A stretch of 64,000 bases of DNA from Branchiostoma floridae (Eukaryota > Chordata > Leptocardii > Amphioxiformes > Branchiostomatidae), in NCBI RefSeq assembly GCF_000003815.2, contig NC_049984.1, positions 23,839,805-23,903,804 of the forward strand, read 5' to 3'. The notes beneath the pieces were generated by a model, which was given only the letters and a program-made list of their open reading frames with translations, was not told where the DNA came from and searched no databases. The position numbers and the translations under genes are program-made. Below are positions 50,450-59,359 of the stretch, piece after piece. The stretch's first letter is position 1; every line of letters starts with the position of its first letter.

Positions 50450-53400
50450 TATGTGAAAGCATTTTAACGATACAAGTATACGAGTGTGATATATAGTAAA
50501 TATGAGAATCATGGAACTTACACAACGTCACCCTGAAGGTCGGCTGCGGCCTTCAGGATCACTTGTAGGATTTGCAGAGAGCACTGCGCTGCCTGTGCCA
50601 GCCGCCAGGGGGACACGTGATCTGCATCTTCCGCGTAGATGTCCGCATCCCTCTCCAACTGCGGACAGTGTCACAAAAAAATTAAGCGTTAGGACAGTAA
50701 TTTTTGACTCAATAAACTAGTAGTAAGAAACACAACCAAAATAGTACTCACTTCCAACGTTTCGGTGTCTATCAGACGCCATCATCATGGTAGAATTGCT
50801 GGATCTACTTCTCACTGCTACATATAGCCGATGTAGGTGGCGCTGCAGCAGTAAGAATGCCGTCCCAAACGTGACTCAGTTTGTATCCCCTCTCATCTCT
50901 CTTCAAAACCGAAAGTGAGTACTACTTTGGTTGTGGTTCAAGAACCTTATATATTGAGTATTTAACAACCTGATGAAACTATTTACAGAAGTGATTTTTT
51001 GTTGTCTTAGAATCCAAAGGTTCTGGGTACAAATCCCTAGCAGGCTCCAATGTTGTGCCCTTTAGTAAAGGCACTTAAACCTATATTTACTCACTCGAAG
51101 TCGGATAAGGCGAAAATGAGTGCCCGGCTTTGGCTAGGGACGTCCCTCGGATAGCACGTTAAATGGAGGTCCCATGTTTGCGGAGGGACACACCTCGGGC
51201 ATGTAAAAGAACCCACCACACTTATCGAAAAGAGTACGGTTTTTGTCCTGGTATGAGCGGATCAAATAAATCTGTCCGGATATACAGCGTGTACTGTTCA
51301 GTACAAATCTGGTGTGTCACGCCATGAAGCGGTTTACCTTGTATATGCAATACAAACAAACAAGGTTATCAAAAGATCTAAATTGAGATATCGTACTACT
51401 TATAGTACTAGTGCTACCGTTAAGGTGGTATCTCACTGCACTTTGGGCACCGGCGCGGCAATGCTGGGTTCTTTCACTACGGCACTGTTGTGTCATTTCC
51501 GCCGATTTTTATAATTTAGATATTGCGTAATACGTAAAAGTATGACTTAGAAGACAACAAAATACACAAAACGTAAGAAAATTCTGTTCTTTATCTCTGA
51601 AATTCGTTGAGTATAATCATTCGAACCCCGCAGTGTACCCTGGGAGCCAGACAAAACCGGGTAGCTAGCGAGTTTTGTTCGGGGAGCCAAGGCAGTCAGC
51701 TCGCCGATCTCACATTAGCGCTCCGGGGAGTTTAAGCCCGAAAAGGGCAGGTGGACCTAATCGGGCTTGAACTCTCCGGGGCGCTAATAGGAGATTGGCG
51801 GGCCTGACTGTCTTGGCCCACCGAATAAACTGTCCTAGCTGCCCGATTCCGGCTGACCCCCAGGGTACCCGCAGTGCCGCACCGGTGCCCAAGTGTAGTG
51901 AGATACCACCTTTATCAATCTGCACGCCTACCAGAAGTTTGACTACGGAGATGTCGTTGTTGATAACTGCCAGGTGTAAGGGTGTGGAGTTCCCATCTCC
52001 ACGTGCGTTCACATCCACTCCCGGCTCATTCAACAGCGTCTACATAAACACATCAACAACTAGAAAGGCAACATTTGTTTTTTTTTTAATTCAGAATATT
52101 TTCCCTCTAACTTTGTGGAAAGCTACTCGCATGCAATAATAAAGCATCAGGCTCAACTAAATGTAGTGTGTGCGAGTGAAAAAAGAATTGGGGCCATGAA
52201 TCGGGGTATCTGAGTAGCCTGACGTGAAAGCCAGCTCAGGTAGCCAGCTCAGGTAGCCAGGCCTGGTGTACAGTCCTGCCTTTTCCGTAAACTTTTTCTG
52301 TAGCAAAAACAATATGTTTTCTACTTCGGGAAAGCATAAATATAACAGTTACTCAAGCAACTTGACAAATTTGGAAACGGTCAGACGTTTCAGACAGCAT
52401 TGACAACCTTTAAACAGGTATATTTAACCCAAATTTTTGGATTGAGACGTCAGACGGTCTTCCGGTGACGGCAACTTTAAGGTAGTTCAATAGAAGACGG
52501 AGTCAGATCAAGGTTGCATGCTAGTCTTGCGTATCTCACTACTAAGAGCTTATCGTATTTTCTAATGCCTAAACATCTCTTTTGAACAACTAAAATGTCA
52601 ACGTCTAGATGTGACCAATTGCTGACGACACGTATCCGCAAGATCGAGTAAAGCTAGGGGCACAACCGGCCGTACTTGCAAGTGCGTGCTGTCTACGTGC
52701 CAAAACGTGGGCAATCTTTTGGTATCCGTAAGTGGAAAGTACCGTCTCCGTACGAACACGTGGCGAATCACACGGATTTGGGAGCACGCAGACGCGCCGT
52801 AGAAATTTAAGTGCATGCAGAACTTTCTCTGCGTTCGGGCTGCGGGTTTGAGGCAGCCGCTAGGACGTCTGGAGGCAGCCGCTAGGACCTTGAAAGGTCG
52901 TCCTATATGAACATCTCCGAAAAACTTACGTTCATCGCACTTGCACGCACTTACACCATGCGAGTGAGTGAGGAAACCGTACGTAAGCAGCACGTGTAAG
53001 TAGGGCCTGCATACGTTAACGTGGCACTCGCACAGAGACCGTACGTTGTACGCACGTGCAACTCACCTACCACTTGCGCAACGAACGATGAACGCAACCG
53101 CTCTCCGCCAGGCGTGGCGTGCAGACCACGTACTTACACCTTGCGCAACCGTGCGAGTGACGTACTCCCTCCCTGCTCTTGCCAGTCGTTCCCCACGTTT
53201 TCAGGAATACGTGGCGGACGTGGCCTCCACAAAAAACGTACGGACAAATTGCACGTACGGCGGGTTGTGCCCCAGGCTTAACTCTCGCGAGTTTACGTTC
53301 TGAAATATTGGTCATCAGTATTGATCCTGAATAAGGTGACATTGGTCGTTGAAAATGTGATCCGTGTATACCTTTGTGTTGGAAGAAAGTTTAGCATAAT

Positions 53401-54889
53401 GATTGTATTAGATATGAAAATGTTAGGATTGACAGAGATGAGCATTTTGTGACGTACCCTGACATGATCTACGTCCCCAGAGTTGACAGCAGTGTGCAGT
53501 TCTGTGTCGTCGCTAGGGGGCGCGAAGCCACTGTTGTCGGTACCGGACGTCTGCTTAGAATGTAAACATTCATAAGAGCTAATCTCCAAGCAGATGTGGA
53601 CAGAAAAAAATCGTAACGTTTCTCAAGCGACAGCTTGAGCGAGCAGAAGACACAGAGTAAGTAAAAAAGCCAAACAAGTGACCATAGGTAACGTACTCTG
53701 TCACGTATTTGAGATATCCGCCGCATCAGTTGCAACAATATAAATATTCTATTATGCCGATGATATGGACAGTACCAGACAAATACTAGTATTAACGACG
53801 AACAGGAAAGAAAACGAAGCCCTTATATCTGCATTTCGCAACATCTGCTTGGCAATATCTAATTACCGCAAGGCCAAACGCGCGGAGGTAACGCAGACCT
53901 GGACCAATATACCGACGGACGCAGGGGTGATTTCTGAACTCTATTACGTTGATTATAAAAACAGCTACCGCGAAAAAAAATGTGCCTTACTGCGCAGCTG
54001 CGTGTAGAGGACTACATACAAATGCGGTAAACGGAACATAGAGATACAGATGCGAACACTCATTACATTCGCCAACAACAATACTCTGTCGACGAAAGTT
54101 ACCCTCCGGTCACAGAGTAATAAGTAAATACGATTAATTTTGCATTTTCTACATCTGCTTGGGGATTACATAAAAGAGGCAATGTACTATTAGAATCGTC
54201 GACGTCTGTTGTAAACACACTTGAGTATGATATAAGGATATGTCCATTTAAAGGGGCATTCCACTCCAGAAGGGAGTATTGTTTTCCAATAGATAATGTG
54301 TCAATGAATACATAATCAGCCGAATTTCTTGGAATTCACCTTGGGATGAATTACGTGATGTGTGTTTTATAAAACAATAATGACACTCACTAAACCCATG
54401 CAGACCCTACCCATGCATTCCCTGTACGCACAGAAACGCATATTTTCGGAATAAATGAGGTACGCTAAGCACACCGAGAAGGCAAATAGTTCATAAGATA
54501 GCAAAGAATACAAGAACAAGACGAGATTTCTTAGCGAACCTGAAATTAGTTTTGTAACCTTACCTAAAAGTTTTGCATTGTATTCAGCCATAGGATTAAT
54601 TCAATTAGAGGGCGCTTGGGGAGTTTAGTAGAAAATTGAATGCTTTTGAGGCATGTGGAGCAACTGGGTACTTTATCGTATAATGTGAAGTATTATGCAG
54701 TTATCACTTCCTAAAATTTATATCTACCGGAAAATAACACTCCCGTGTGGAGTGGAATGCCCCTTTAATGCCTAATGTAACATAACAGTCAATAGAAATA
54801 AAAAGTCTAAGGAACACTATATAAATTTCTAAATTTTGATGCAACTTTACCTTTGGCGCAGAGCCCTCCTCGGCCGATCCAGCGCTCAT
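33371..54889 (-). CDS. TRPA1-like: TRPA-type ankyrin cation channel, about 25 exons
   Basis: Predicted plasma-membrane Ca2+-permeable sensory channel, 934 aa. Minus-strand exons: 54889-54851, 53550-53458, 52039-51932, 50658-50522, 49853-49628, 49225-49139, 48416-48334, 47876-47658, 47130-47022, 46796-46624, 45796-45700, 44305-44240, 44087-43995 (uncertain), 43718-43659, 43433-43363, 42205-42052, 41600-41520, 41191-41028, 38772-38613, 37806-37771, 36598-36428, 35350-35276, 34696-34592, 34236-34178, 33509-33371. All junctions keep phase. About 11 ankyrin repeats (residues about 35-425) precede six membrane segments, a pore with MVMGELN, an LMNIVIINLL S6 and a TRP-like helix, then a coiled-coil tail ending PVQKA. 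The pre-S1 MPEAAM/FIDR and WKYDFMYLY blocks match TRPA1 in pattern. It is shorter than vertebrate TRPA1 (about 1,100 aa), with fewer ankyrins. The start exon encodes only 13 residues. Confidence 0.88.
34300..34510 (-). repeat. tRNA-derived SINE-like copy
   Basis: On the minus strand CGTAGTCCAGTGGTTAGCCA reads like an A box and GGATTCGATTCC like a B box, followed by a SINE-type body. Lies in an intron of the channel gene. Confidence 0.5.
35411..35700 (+). repeat. tRNA-derived SINE
   Basis: CGTGGCACAGTGGTATTGTG (A box region) and GGTTGCGGGATCGAATCCGC (B box region) head a body running through TGCCCTTGGGAAAGGCACTT, GAGTCGTCCCTCGGATAGGA and CGTTAAAGAACCCGCC. The same body occurs at 36050-36370 (reverse), 51020-51260 and, in part, 62380-62600 (reverse). 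Lies in the channel gene between exons 24 and 23. Confidence 0.75.
35716..35890. repeat. 64-bp tandem duplication
   Basis: GTCACCTGAGTGGCGCCGAA...TGGCAGCTCGCTCCAGAC occurs at about 35725 and 35789. It is followed by CTCCTCGCAATTCAGCCCCT, which matches in reverse the fragment near 13540. Confidence 0.7.
36050..36370 (-). repeat. tRNA-derived SINE copy (reverse)
   Basis: Reverse complement of the 35411 type: a GCACGTTAAAGAACTCACCA-like body and, at the head end, GGTTCGAAACC and TCGTGTGGCGCAATCGGTAA. Confidence 0.65.
36647..37107. mobile_element. MITE with AGTAAGGTTCTTTATGTACA ends
   Basis: The left arm (TAAGGTTCTTTATGTACAAC...CAAGGAGTACTTACTTCCAA...TTGCTGCTACTTATAGCCGA) is mirrored by the right arm (GGCTATAAGTAGCAACAAGA...TTGGAAGTAATACTCCTTGG...TAAAGAACCTTACTATAT), arms about 100 bp. 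Relatives at 44345-44715 and 50730-50995. All three are in introns of the channel gene. Confidence 0.75.
37466..37686. mobile_element. MITE, ATACCCCTGTCACATT family, copy 2
   Basis: ATACCCCTGTCACATTATTC to CAAATGTGACAGGGGTAT, with the CGATCTTCGGGCGTATCGAT interior typical of the family. Confidence 0.75.
37966..38040. mobile_element. Short palindromic element with ACGTGACGTCACG core
   Basis: GATCCACTGCTCACTGAGTC...GCATAACGTGACGTCACGAC...AGCAGTGGATTGTTTATTCC. Same unit as at 32769. Confidence 0.6.
38168..38600. mobile_element. hAT-like MITE, copy 3, next to a splice donor
   Basis: TAGGCCTGGGTATCGGTACA to GTACCCAGCCCTA with the exact 8-bp duplication ACAAATAC (38160-38167, 38601-38608). Its right edge is 12 nt from the 3' end of channel exon 38772-38613. 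The target duplication therefore overlaps the donor's +5/+6 bases. Confidence 0.9.
38791..39118. repeat. 18-bp minisatellite, about 18 copies
   Basis: The unit TTTGTATAAATGTTATAA is repeated head to tail almost without change for about 330 bp, then decays (TTGCTTAAATTGTATAAT). It lies directly upstream (minus strand) of the acceptor of channel exon 38772-38613. Being 18 bp, it is open in frame on the plus strand, but that frame is not a gene. Confidence 0.95.
39119..39880 (-). other. Intron segment without gene signal
   Basis: Contains an ACGGATATAGGTTATTTCGC-type half element near 39550 and a GCCGCTAGGGGGTC repeat fragment near 39750. Nothing else seen. Confidence 0.4.
39881..40785. mobile_element. 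pogo/Tc1-like non-autonomous element
   Basis: CAGTCAAACCTGTATTAGCG at the left and GTGGCCGCTATAGACAGGTT plus TGACTG at the right are inverted. TA is on both sides (39879-39880, 40786-40787). GCGGCCACCT-like subterminal repeats recur inside both ends. 905 bp, no transposase motif seen. Confidence 0.8.
42253..42487. mobile_element. MITE, ACGGATATAGGTTACC family
   Basis: ACGCTAGTTCACCTTTATCC...ACCTATATCCGTTGATTG at the left and AATCAACGGATATAGGTTAA...CCGATAAAGATGGAGTAG at the right. Confidence 0.65.
42521..43265. mobile_element. MITE, GGGGCCTTCAACTTTGACAT family
   Basis: TGCTTGCGCAGTAAGATTCA...ATATCAAAGATGAAGGCCCC at the left and GGGGCCTTCAACTTTGACAT...CCACAATACATCTCGCTGCG at the right are inverted ends. 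The interior has no recognisable protein. Confidence 0.55.
43995..44087 (-). CDS. Uncertain pre-S1 exon of the TRPA-type channel
   Basis: Ends in a good donor (AATTTGGAG|gtacgt) and reads SLRDQDGPIAIENLE into the next exon's VWKYDF in frame. The 3' splice site is weak: the best phase-0 choice is GGGCGGAAG|ATC at 44087. Including it adds 31 residues; skipping it also keeps frame because both neighbours are phase 0. It may be a cassette exon. Confidence 0.45.
44345..44715. mobile_element. MITE, AGTAAGGTTCTT family copy
   Basis: GTAAATAGTTTCATCAAGTT...AGTAAAGTTCTTCCAGCATA...TGCTACTTATAGCCGATGTA at the left, and CGGCTATATATATATAAGTA...GACCTTTACTATATAAG at the right. Contains GCTGCAGCGCCACCTACACC as in the copies at 36647 and 50730. 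Confidence 0.65.
44716..45340 (-). other. Intron segment without gene signal
   Basis: Open frames exist, including one with a hydrophobic start (45265-45008, minus), but they lack splice or homology support. Confidence 0.4.
45345..45545. mobile_element. Pair of palindromic elements with GACGTCAC core
   Basis: Two inverted units (about 45345-45435 and 45470-45545) share TGACGTCACGTTATTCAGAT / ATCTGCATAACGTGGCGTCA and ACTGCTCAT[TC]GAGTCA. They resemble the single units at 32769 and 37966 and probably show the full element structure. Confidence 0.6.
46133..46336. mobile_element. MITE, GGCCACAGCAAGTAAATT family (deleted)
   Basis: AAGGCCACAGAAAGTAATTC...TATGGGTGACATCAG at the left and GAGGATGTCGTCCATAAGAT...ACGTGCAGTGACAT at the right. 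Internal deletion leaves about 200 bp. Confidence 0.65.
46361..46596. mobile_element. MITE, ATACCCCTGTCACATT family, copy 3
   Basis: ATACCCCTGTCAAATTATCC to CAATGTGACAGGAGTAT. It ends 28 bp from the donor of channel exon 46796-46624. Confidence 0.75.
48014..48216. mobile_element. MITE with CCGAGCAGAGGTTAGGCTC ends
   Basis: CCGAGCAGAGGTTAGGCTC near 48017 is mirrored by GAGCCTAACCTCTGCTTGGA near 48196. Ends resemble the TTCCAAGCAGATC elements. Confidence 0.65.
48840..49040. repeat. SINE-like fragment
   Basis: GAAGCTCAACTGTGATGCTG...CTACCAGTTGAGCCACAGGG followed by ACATCCCTGAA also occurs at 35215-35262, in the same orientation, inside another intron. Confidence 0.5.
49940..50093. mobile_element. 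Short TA-flanked MITE
   Basis: CAGTAGAAGCCGCTTAATGC at the left and GTTAACTGACTTCTACTG at the right, TA on both sides (49938-49939, 50094-50095). The right end, GTGCAGTTAACTGACTTCTA, is repeated once more at about 50103-50125. Confidence 0.7.
50352..50446. repeat. (GT)n microsatellite
   Basis: About 95 bp of near-pure GT with few interruptions, in the channel intron upstream of exon 49853-49628. Confidence 0.95.
50730..50995. mobile_element. MITE, AGTAAGGTTCTT family copy
   Basis: CAACCAAAATAGTACTCACT...CTGCTACATATAGCCGATGT at the left and TGAGTACTACTTTGGTTGTG...GGTTCAAGAACCTTATATAT at the right, with TGGCGCTGCAGCAGTAAGAA inside. Confidence 0.65.
51020..51260 (+). repeat. SINE-like copy
   Basis: GGTTCTGGGTACAAATCCC, then TGCCCTTTAGTAAAGGCACT, GGACGTCCCTCGGATAGCAC, GTTAAATGGAGGTCCCATGT and AAAGAACCCACCACACTTAT match the 35411 SINE body. 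Confidence 0.65.
51420..51911. mobile_element. MITE, TTAAGGTGGTATCTCACTGC family, with nested insertion
   Basis: TTAAGGTGGTATCTCACTGC...GCACCGGCGCGGCAATG at the left and GTGCCGCACCGGTGCCCAAG...TGTAGTGAGATACCACC at the right. It is split by the element at 51636-51867. The right end is about 15 bp from the donor of channel exon 52039-51932. Confidence 0.8.
51636..51867. mobile_element. Second MITE nested inside the first
   Basis: TACCCTGGGAGCCAGACAAA...CCGGGTAGCTAGC at the left and AGCTGCCCGATTCCGGCTGA...CCCCCAGGGTA at the right. Flanked by CCCGCAGTG on both sides (51627-51635, 51868-51876), an 8-9 bp target duplication. Removing it restores the host element. Confidence 0.82.
52651..53283. mobile_element. 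Long MITE-like element rich in CGTACG and ACGTGC
   Basis: AAGCTAGGGGCACAACCGGC...CGTACTTGCAAGTGCG at the left pairs with TTGCACGTACGGCGGGTTGT...GCCCCAGGCTTAAC at the right. The interior is unusually CpG- and palindrome-rich. Open frames inside are a consequence of GC content; I see no domain. Confidence 0.6.
53582..54166. mobile_element. Element with CTCCAAGCAGATGT ends
   Basis: ATCTCCAAGCAGATGT at 53582 is mirrored by ACATCTGCTTGGGGAT at 54151. The left end is about 30 bp upstream (minus strand) of the acceptor of channel exon 53550-53458. Confidence 0.6.
54248..54768. mobile_element. MITE with TTAAAGGGGCATTCCACTCC ends
   Basis: TTAAAGGGGCATTCCACTCC at 54248 and its exact reverse complement at 54749-54768, 521 bp, in intron 1 of the channel gene. 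TTAA at both tips suits a piggyBac-like target. Confidence 0.8.
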
Positions 54890-55081
54890 TGTGTTCTTGT
54901 CTTAACCGGTGGGCTTCACCACAATCTATCTGTATATTCCAAATAATTCAAGTTGAAAACTATGAAGATTGTGAAATGTAATTTTTTCTGCTTTGAAAGC
55001 ACTTGGTATTTACTTTAGATATGGTGTGTGCAAGGGATTAAAACAATCTGCAATCTGCATCATTATTGCTCACGAATCCCA

Positions 55082-55341
55082 TAAGATGGTATACGTATCT
55101 CACTGCACTAGGGGTACTGGTGCGACACTGGGGGTTGGAAAGATAACTCAATTATCAACGAGATAAAGAGCGAATTTTCTTACGTTTTCTGTATTAGGTT
55201 GTCTTTTAAGTCATAGTTTTGCGTATTACGCAATATCTAAATTATATAAAAGAAATCGTCGAAAATAATACAGCAGTGTCGCAGTGGACGAACACCTCAG
55301 TGCCGCACCTGTGCCCCAAGTGCAGTGAAATACCACTTTAG
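55082..55341. mobile_element. MITE, TTAAGGTGGTATCTCACTGC family
   Basis: TAAGATGGTATACGTATCTC...ACTGCACTAGGGGTAC to GCCGCACCTGTGCCCCAAGT...GCAGTGAAATACCACTTTA. Confidence 0.7.
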
Positions 55342-55377
55342 GGCTCTAATTATCAACTAAAGTTCGGTTAAGGTGAT

Positions 55378-55605
55378 ATTACACTGCACTTGCGGCACCG
55401 GTGCGGCACTACAGGGTTCGAAAAATACTCAGCGAAATTTAGAGATAAAGGACGCTTTGTGTATTTTGTTGTCTTCTTAGTCATACTTTTACGTATTACG
55501 CAATATCTTATTCTAAAAAATCGTTGAAAATAACACAACTAGTGCCACAGTGAACGAACCCCACAGTGCCTCAACGGTGCCCCAAGCGCAGTAAGATACC
55601 ACTTT
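55378..55605. mobile_element. MITE, TTAAGGTGGTATCTCACTGC family
   Basis: GTTAAGGTGATATTACACTG...CACTTGCGGCACCGG to CGGTGCCCCAAGCGCAGTAA...GATACCACTTTA; immediately follows the previous copy. Confidence 0.72.
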
Positions 55606-56550
55606 AGATTATCGATTAGACATAGGTTTGCCCCGTGCAAACCTGTGTGTACATGCAGGGTTATGTTTGATATGTACATTTGCCCAATAGTGAGGACAGA
55701 AACCTTTGGACCCGTGATCAAACTACCAAACACAACACAAGCAACACAATAGCACTACTACATTTTACCGTTAAAACTGTTATATTACAAAACATAAACG
55801 TGATAACTAATATAATAGATAACTTCAGGAGCATGGGTAACTAATATTCGTTGCGATTACCAACTGGACGGTGGTTTTATAATATGTTCAAATATTGTAG
55901 CTTGAAACTACCGTCCGTCGACTTGATATCCCTGAATAACCATTTCTGAAAGAAACGGATATAGGTTACCCCGCAGATAAAGGTGAACTAGCGTTACATG
56001 TACATGTATATGCGACATAAGAGACAGTTGCCCCTTTTATGCCCCTTTAATGCTTTTGTTATTATTGTTGTTGTTGTTGTTGTTGTTGTTATGCACACAT
56101 TTCGAACTTCCATCTACCGTTTAGTCACATGATATGCCATGTTGTTTTATCACGATCAATCTGGGATTTCTGACAAGATATATAAACATAGCTGTCCTAA
56201 AATACTACGTTAAAGCCTTAATTTTCTCATACATCAATGGAAATTTCTTCAGGAGATGTCACTATATAATGTTCTACTATACAGCGTAGGACAATGGAAT
56301 AAAAGCACACACACATAAACATACATACAGTACGTACCTACGTGTGGAACGGTCACAATTTGTTGTCGAACTTGAACAGCATTCAACAAAAATATCCACG
56401 TTTTTCTACACTAGAGTACAGAAGGAACCAGATGTATGTCTGTTACGAGTTTGGATGGACTTCAGTCTATGTATCTCAATCAAAGTCCACTGAGGGCGCG
56501 AGTCGGTCATTCCCTATGAACACATTTCCAACCCGTGTATTTAGAGGTAC

Positions 56551-56988
56551 TAGGGGTGGGTACCGGTACAGAAAATTCAGGTCCAGGTCCGGTTCAGGTC
56601 CAGAAGATCAGGTTCAGGTTTGGACCTGAACCTGAACCTAATTCAGTAAGTGAGAACTTGTGGATAGACGATACTCAAAACAATGGTACATTTCGCAACA
56701 AAGAAATCTGCTTTGTGGAGTATTCAACTCCCACTGGCGTTTTAAAATCCTACAAGGCTAACTGCCTCTGCACTATTGACTGTAACTTGGTAGAGATGCC
56801 TATAGACTCCACTCTACTTCGAATTCTCTTGTTATTTTCCTCGACCGATAAGCCCCGAAACGTTTGAATGCCTGATTATATAGTCTGTACATTTTCCAAT
56901 AGGTCCAACATCCGGTCCGTTTTTTTCGGACCGGTCCAATGAGAAAAAACGGTTTTGTACCGGTACACCGTACCGGTACCCAACCCTA
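56551..56988. mobile_element. hAT-like MITE, copy 4 (reverse)
   Basis: TAGGGGTGGGTACCGGTACA to GTACCGGTACCCAACCCTA, opposite orientation to copies 1-3. Flanks AGAGGTAC and AGATTTAC may be a decayed 8-bp duplication. Confidence 0.8.
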
Positions 56989-58250
56989 AGATTTACCGTG
57001 TCAAGTCGGTCAACGGACGGCGTTTTGAAATTGTAATATTTTTTAAATAAACCACCGTCTATCGAATAAATATCCCTTAATAACGGTACCCTGCTTTTAA
57101 AAAACAACGGATATAGGTTACCCCAAGGATAAAGATGAACTAACGTTTTATTTCTGGTACAACAACAACGACTGATAGCAACAAGATGTATTCCAGGCAT
57201 TTTTAGAAAAAAGACAAATTTTATTTCTTCTATTGCTGTTATAAAACCAAGCTTAGCATAATTATTTATTCACATAAAGAGACCGTTATAGTATTGTAAT
57301 ACCGGCTATATAGATACAGATACAGATGTATGATAAGCATTTTCAAAAAAAAAAAGATAGTTCTATTGTTCTTGTTACAAAACACTAGCTTAGTAGTGCA
57401 ATTATCTATTCATATACATTTGTATATGTATAGAGAGGGTGAGACTGTAATAGTATTGTAAACTCTTAAATAATATGAAGAAACGAAATGTTTCCCTAAA
57501 TGTGATTGTAATATATTAAAATATGCTTCTAGTTATCGCTAACTTTTCTAAACTTATACTTACACCTGTCGCAAATTACATGAAAAAAATATATAATGAA
57601 TGCAGGAATTGATTAACCTCATTGCTCGACATGATGTACATGGTACAATGTATGGCAACAATGAAATAGCAATCAACATAATGATACTCGTCTATTCTAC
57701 CTTTCGAAATAGGGTTCTTAAACTTCTATTGTTACTTTAATCATCCCTTAAAGAGACATACCGTTCATGTTTAGGACTAGCAAATTGTAAGATGTTGCGT
57801 TTCTGGTGGCAGTCCTAAAAATTATATATAGTCGAAGGTATGAATTCTCTTATTGTTAAAGTCTTGTTCCTTTTTTAAATTTCTTCTTCGAAGTCTGCGA
57901 AGGAGGCTACAGTTTACAAATTTAAAACTGAAATGCATCAAGCAATACTATTTTAGATATATATAAATACAAATATAAATTGCACAAGAACGGGTATGTA
58001 TATAAAGTGAACAAAAAGGTACAATGTTTACTAAACATTCCTACATTAACTGTTCAACGCCTTAATCTGCTATGTGAAATACAGGACGTCCGTTTTGAAT
58101 TTCGTCATTTAAATCAGATGAAAATTTTTATGTCCCCTACCAGCGGTCGACAGGCTAGGGTTGACAGGTTTTTGCTTGGTTCCGTTGGTTAACAGGAAAA
58201 CAACAGTTTTGGCGACGCCTCAAGGGCTAGATCAAGTGAGTATGAACCTT

Positions 58251-58459
58251 TCACACTTCCGAGTGCGCATGCGCAGAGACAGGAATTGTGGGTAATATGT
58301 CAAGGGTCAAGGCCCATAAGACATAAACGCGTCTGGACATTGTTATGCAAATTTATGCGATGGTCGGGACGGGCACACTGAGTTTTCAACTTAGGGGCCT
58401 TCAACTTTGACATATTACCCACAATTCCTTTCGCTGCACATGCGTACTCGGAAGTGTGA
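58251..58459. mobile_element. Palindromic MITE at the 3' end of the cytokine-like gene
   Basis: TCACACTTCCGAGTGCGCAT...AGGAATTGTGGGTAATATGT at the left pairs over about 65 bp with ACATATTACCCACAATTCCT...CATGCGTACTCGGAAGTGTGA at the right. It starts 15 bp past the stop codon of the cytokine-like gene, so it would form most of the proximal 3' UTR. Confidence 0.82.
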
Positions 58460-58473
58460 ACGACCTGCAGTCC

Positions 58474-59308
58474 CTAACACTCCGCCAACCTGGCCTCGAG
58501 TTGAGCTTTCAGCTGTTGCAGAGTTCCAAGCAGATGTTGGAAGAAGGCGAAGTCTCGAACATGGTGCCAGTAAAGGCTACCCCCCACGTCCGGGAGGGGA
58601 ATAGGCTCGCCTGTCCAGTCCTGATCCCCGAACTCCCCAGCCGCCCTCAACTAGCAAAACGGAGAGAAACGAAATATTTCGATCAACGAAAAATAGCATG
58701 TTCATGATTAAAGATTGGAAGTTCTGTTGCAGTACCAAGGAAGCAGCCAGGGGGGGGGGACCTTATCAGGCTAGCATCACGTGGTTTCTTACCGTAATGC
58801 TTAGCTTGATCAGCAACTTGTTCAGTTCGCTACCGGTGTCGTGCATCGACTGCCGCAAGGTGTCGCTGTAGTCGTCCAGATCTTGTGCTTCCAGGATGAC
58901 GTTTGGGATAGTCTGCTCGAAACTGCTGAGGTTACGGAACAGTGCAACCAGACCCCTGTCCTCCTGGATAATGTATGATATTTCATTTTAAACATTTCAT
59001 ACATCAGTGTATGTGTATTTGTGCGTTGTGTGTACTTGACTTGTGGTTTGACTGGTTCACGCTATAAAACGCAGCAACCACAGAATTTCCCTCAGGAAGT
59101 TGACAGACTGTTACCGAAACGTCTGTGAAAATAAAGCTGCGGTTGTGTATTAAAAAAGAGTCATTCAGTGACATGTCAAACTGAGGAAACTATTCACGGA
59201 TGTGTATGTGTGTGTGTGTGTGTGTGTGTTTGTATCTGTTTATGTGTGTATGCATGTGTGCCCGTGAGTGTGTGCAATGCACACGCGTGTGTGAATTGAA
59301 TGGGAGGA

Positions 59309-59359
<51 letters not shown>

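Larger units (their letters stand above)
46624..53550 (-). other. Ankyrin-repeat module of the TRPA-type channel
   Basis: Nine exons (second to tenth) encode about 11 repeats. Clear consensus cores are NSTPLHLAVINNDISVVKLL, GCTALHLAAEGGYTE, GQTALHKTAGRGHYNVVETI, GRKPLHMAAEKGQEKIVRLL, GRSPLHLAAESGSAETVETL and GDTPLHAAARRNHAHLIPLL. Exon borders fall inside repeats and cross them in phase. One repeat carries a long acidic insertion (about residues 275-300). The N-terminal repeats are more degenerate. Confidence 0.82.
54890..58250. other. Intergenic region between channel and cytokine-like gene
   Basis: Holds MITEs (55082-55341, 55378-55605, 56551-56988), ACGGATATAGGTTACC-type half elements (55960, 57110) and a short TTG run (about 56062-56091). 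No TATA box or CpG-rich promoter was clear upstream of the channel start. 57150-58250 is AT-rich with nothing recognised. Confidence 0.5.

Noticed and set aside
50264-50512. Open frame rich in Thr-His repeats
   Set aside because: Product of the (GT)n microsatellite on the opposite strand.
53021-53342. Overlapping frames in all directions in a GC-rich patch
   Set aside because: Explained by low stop-codon frequency in the CpG-rich element at 52651-53283.
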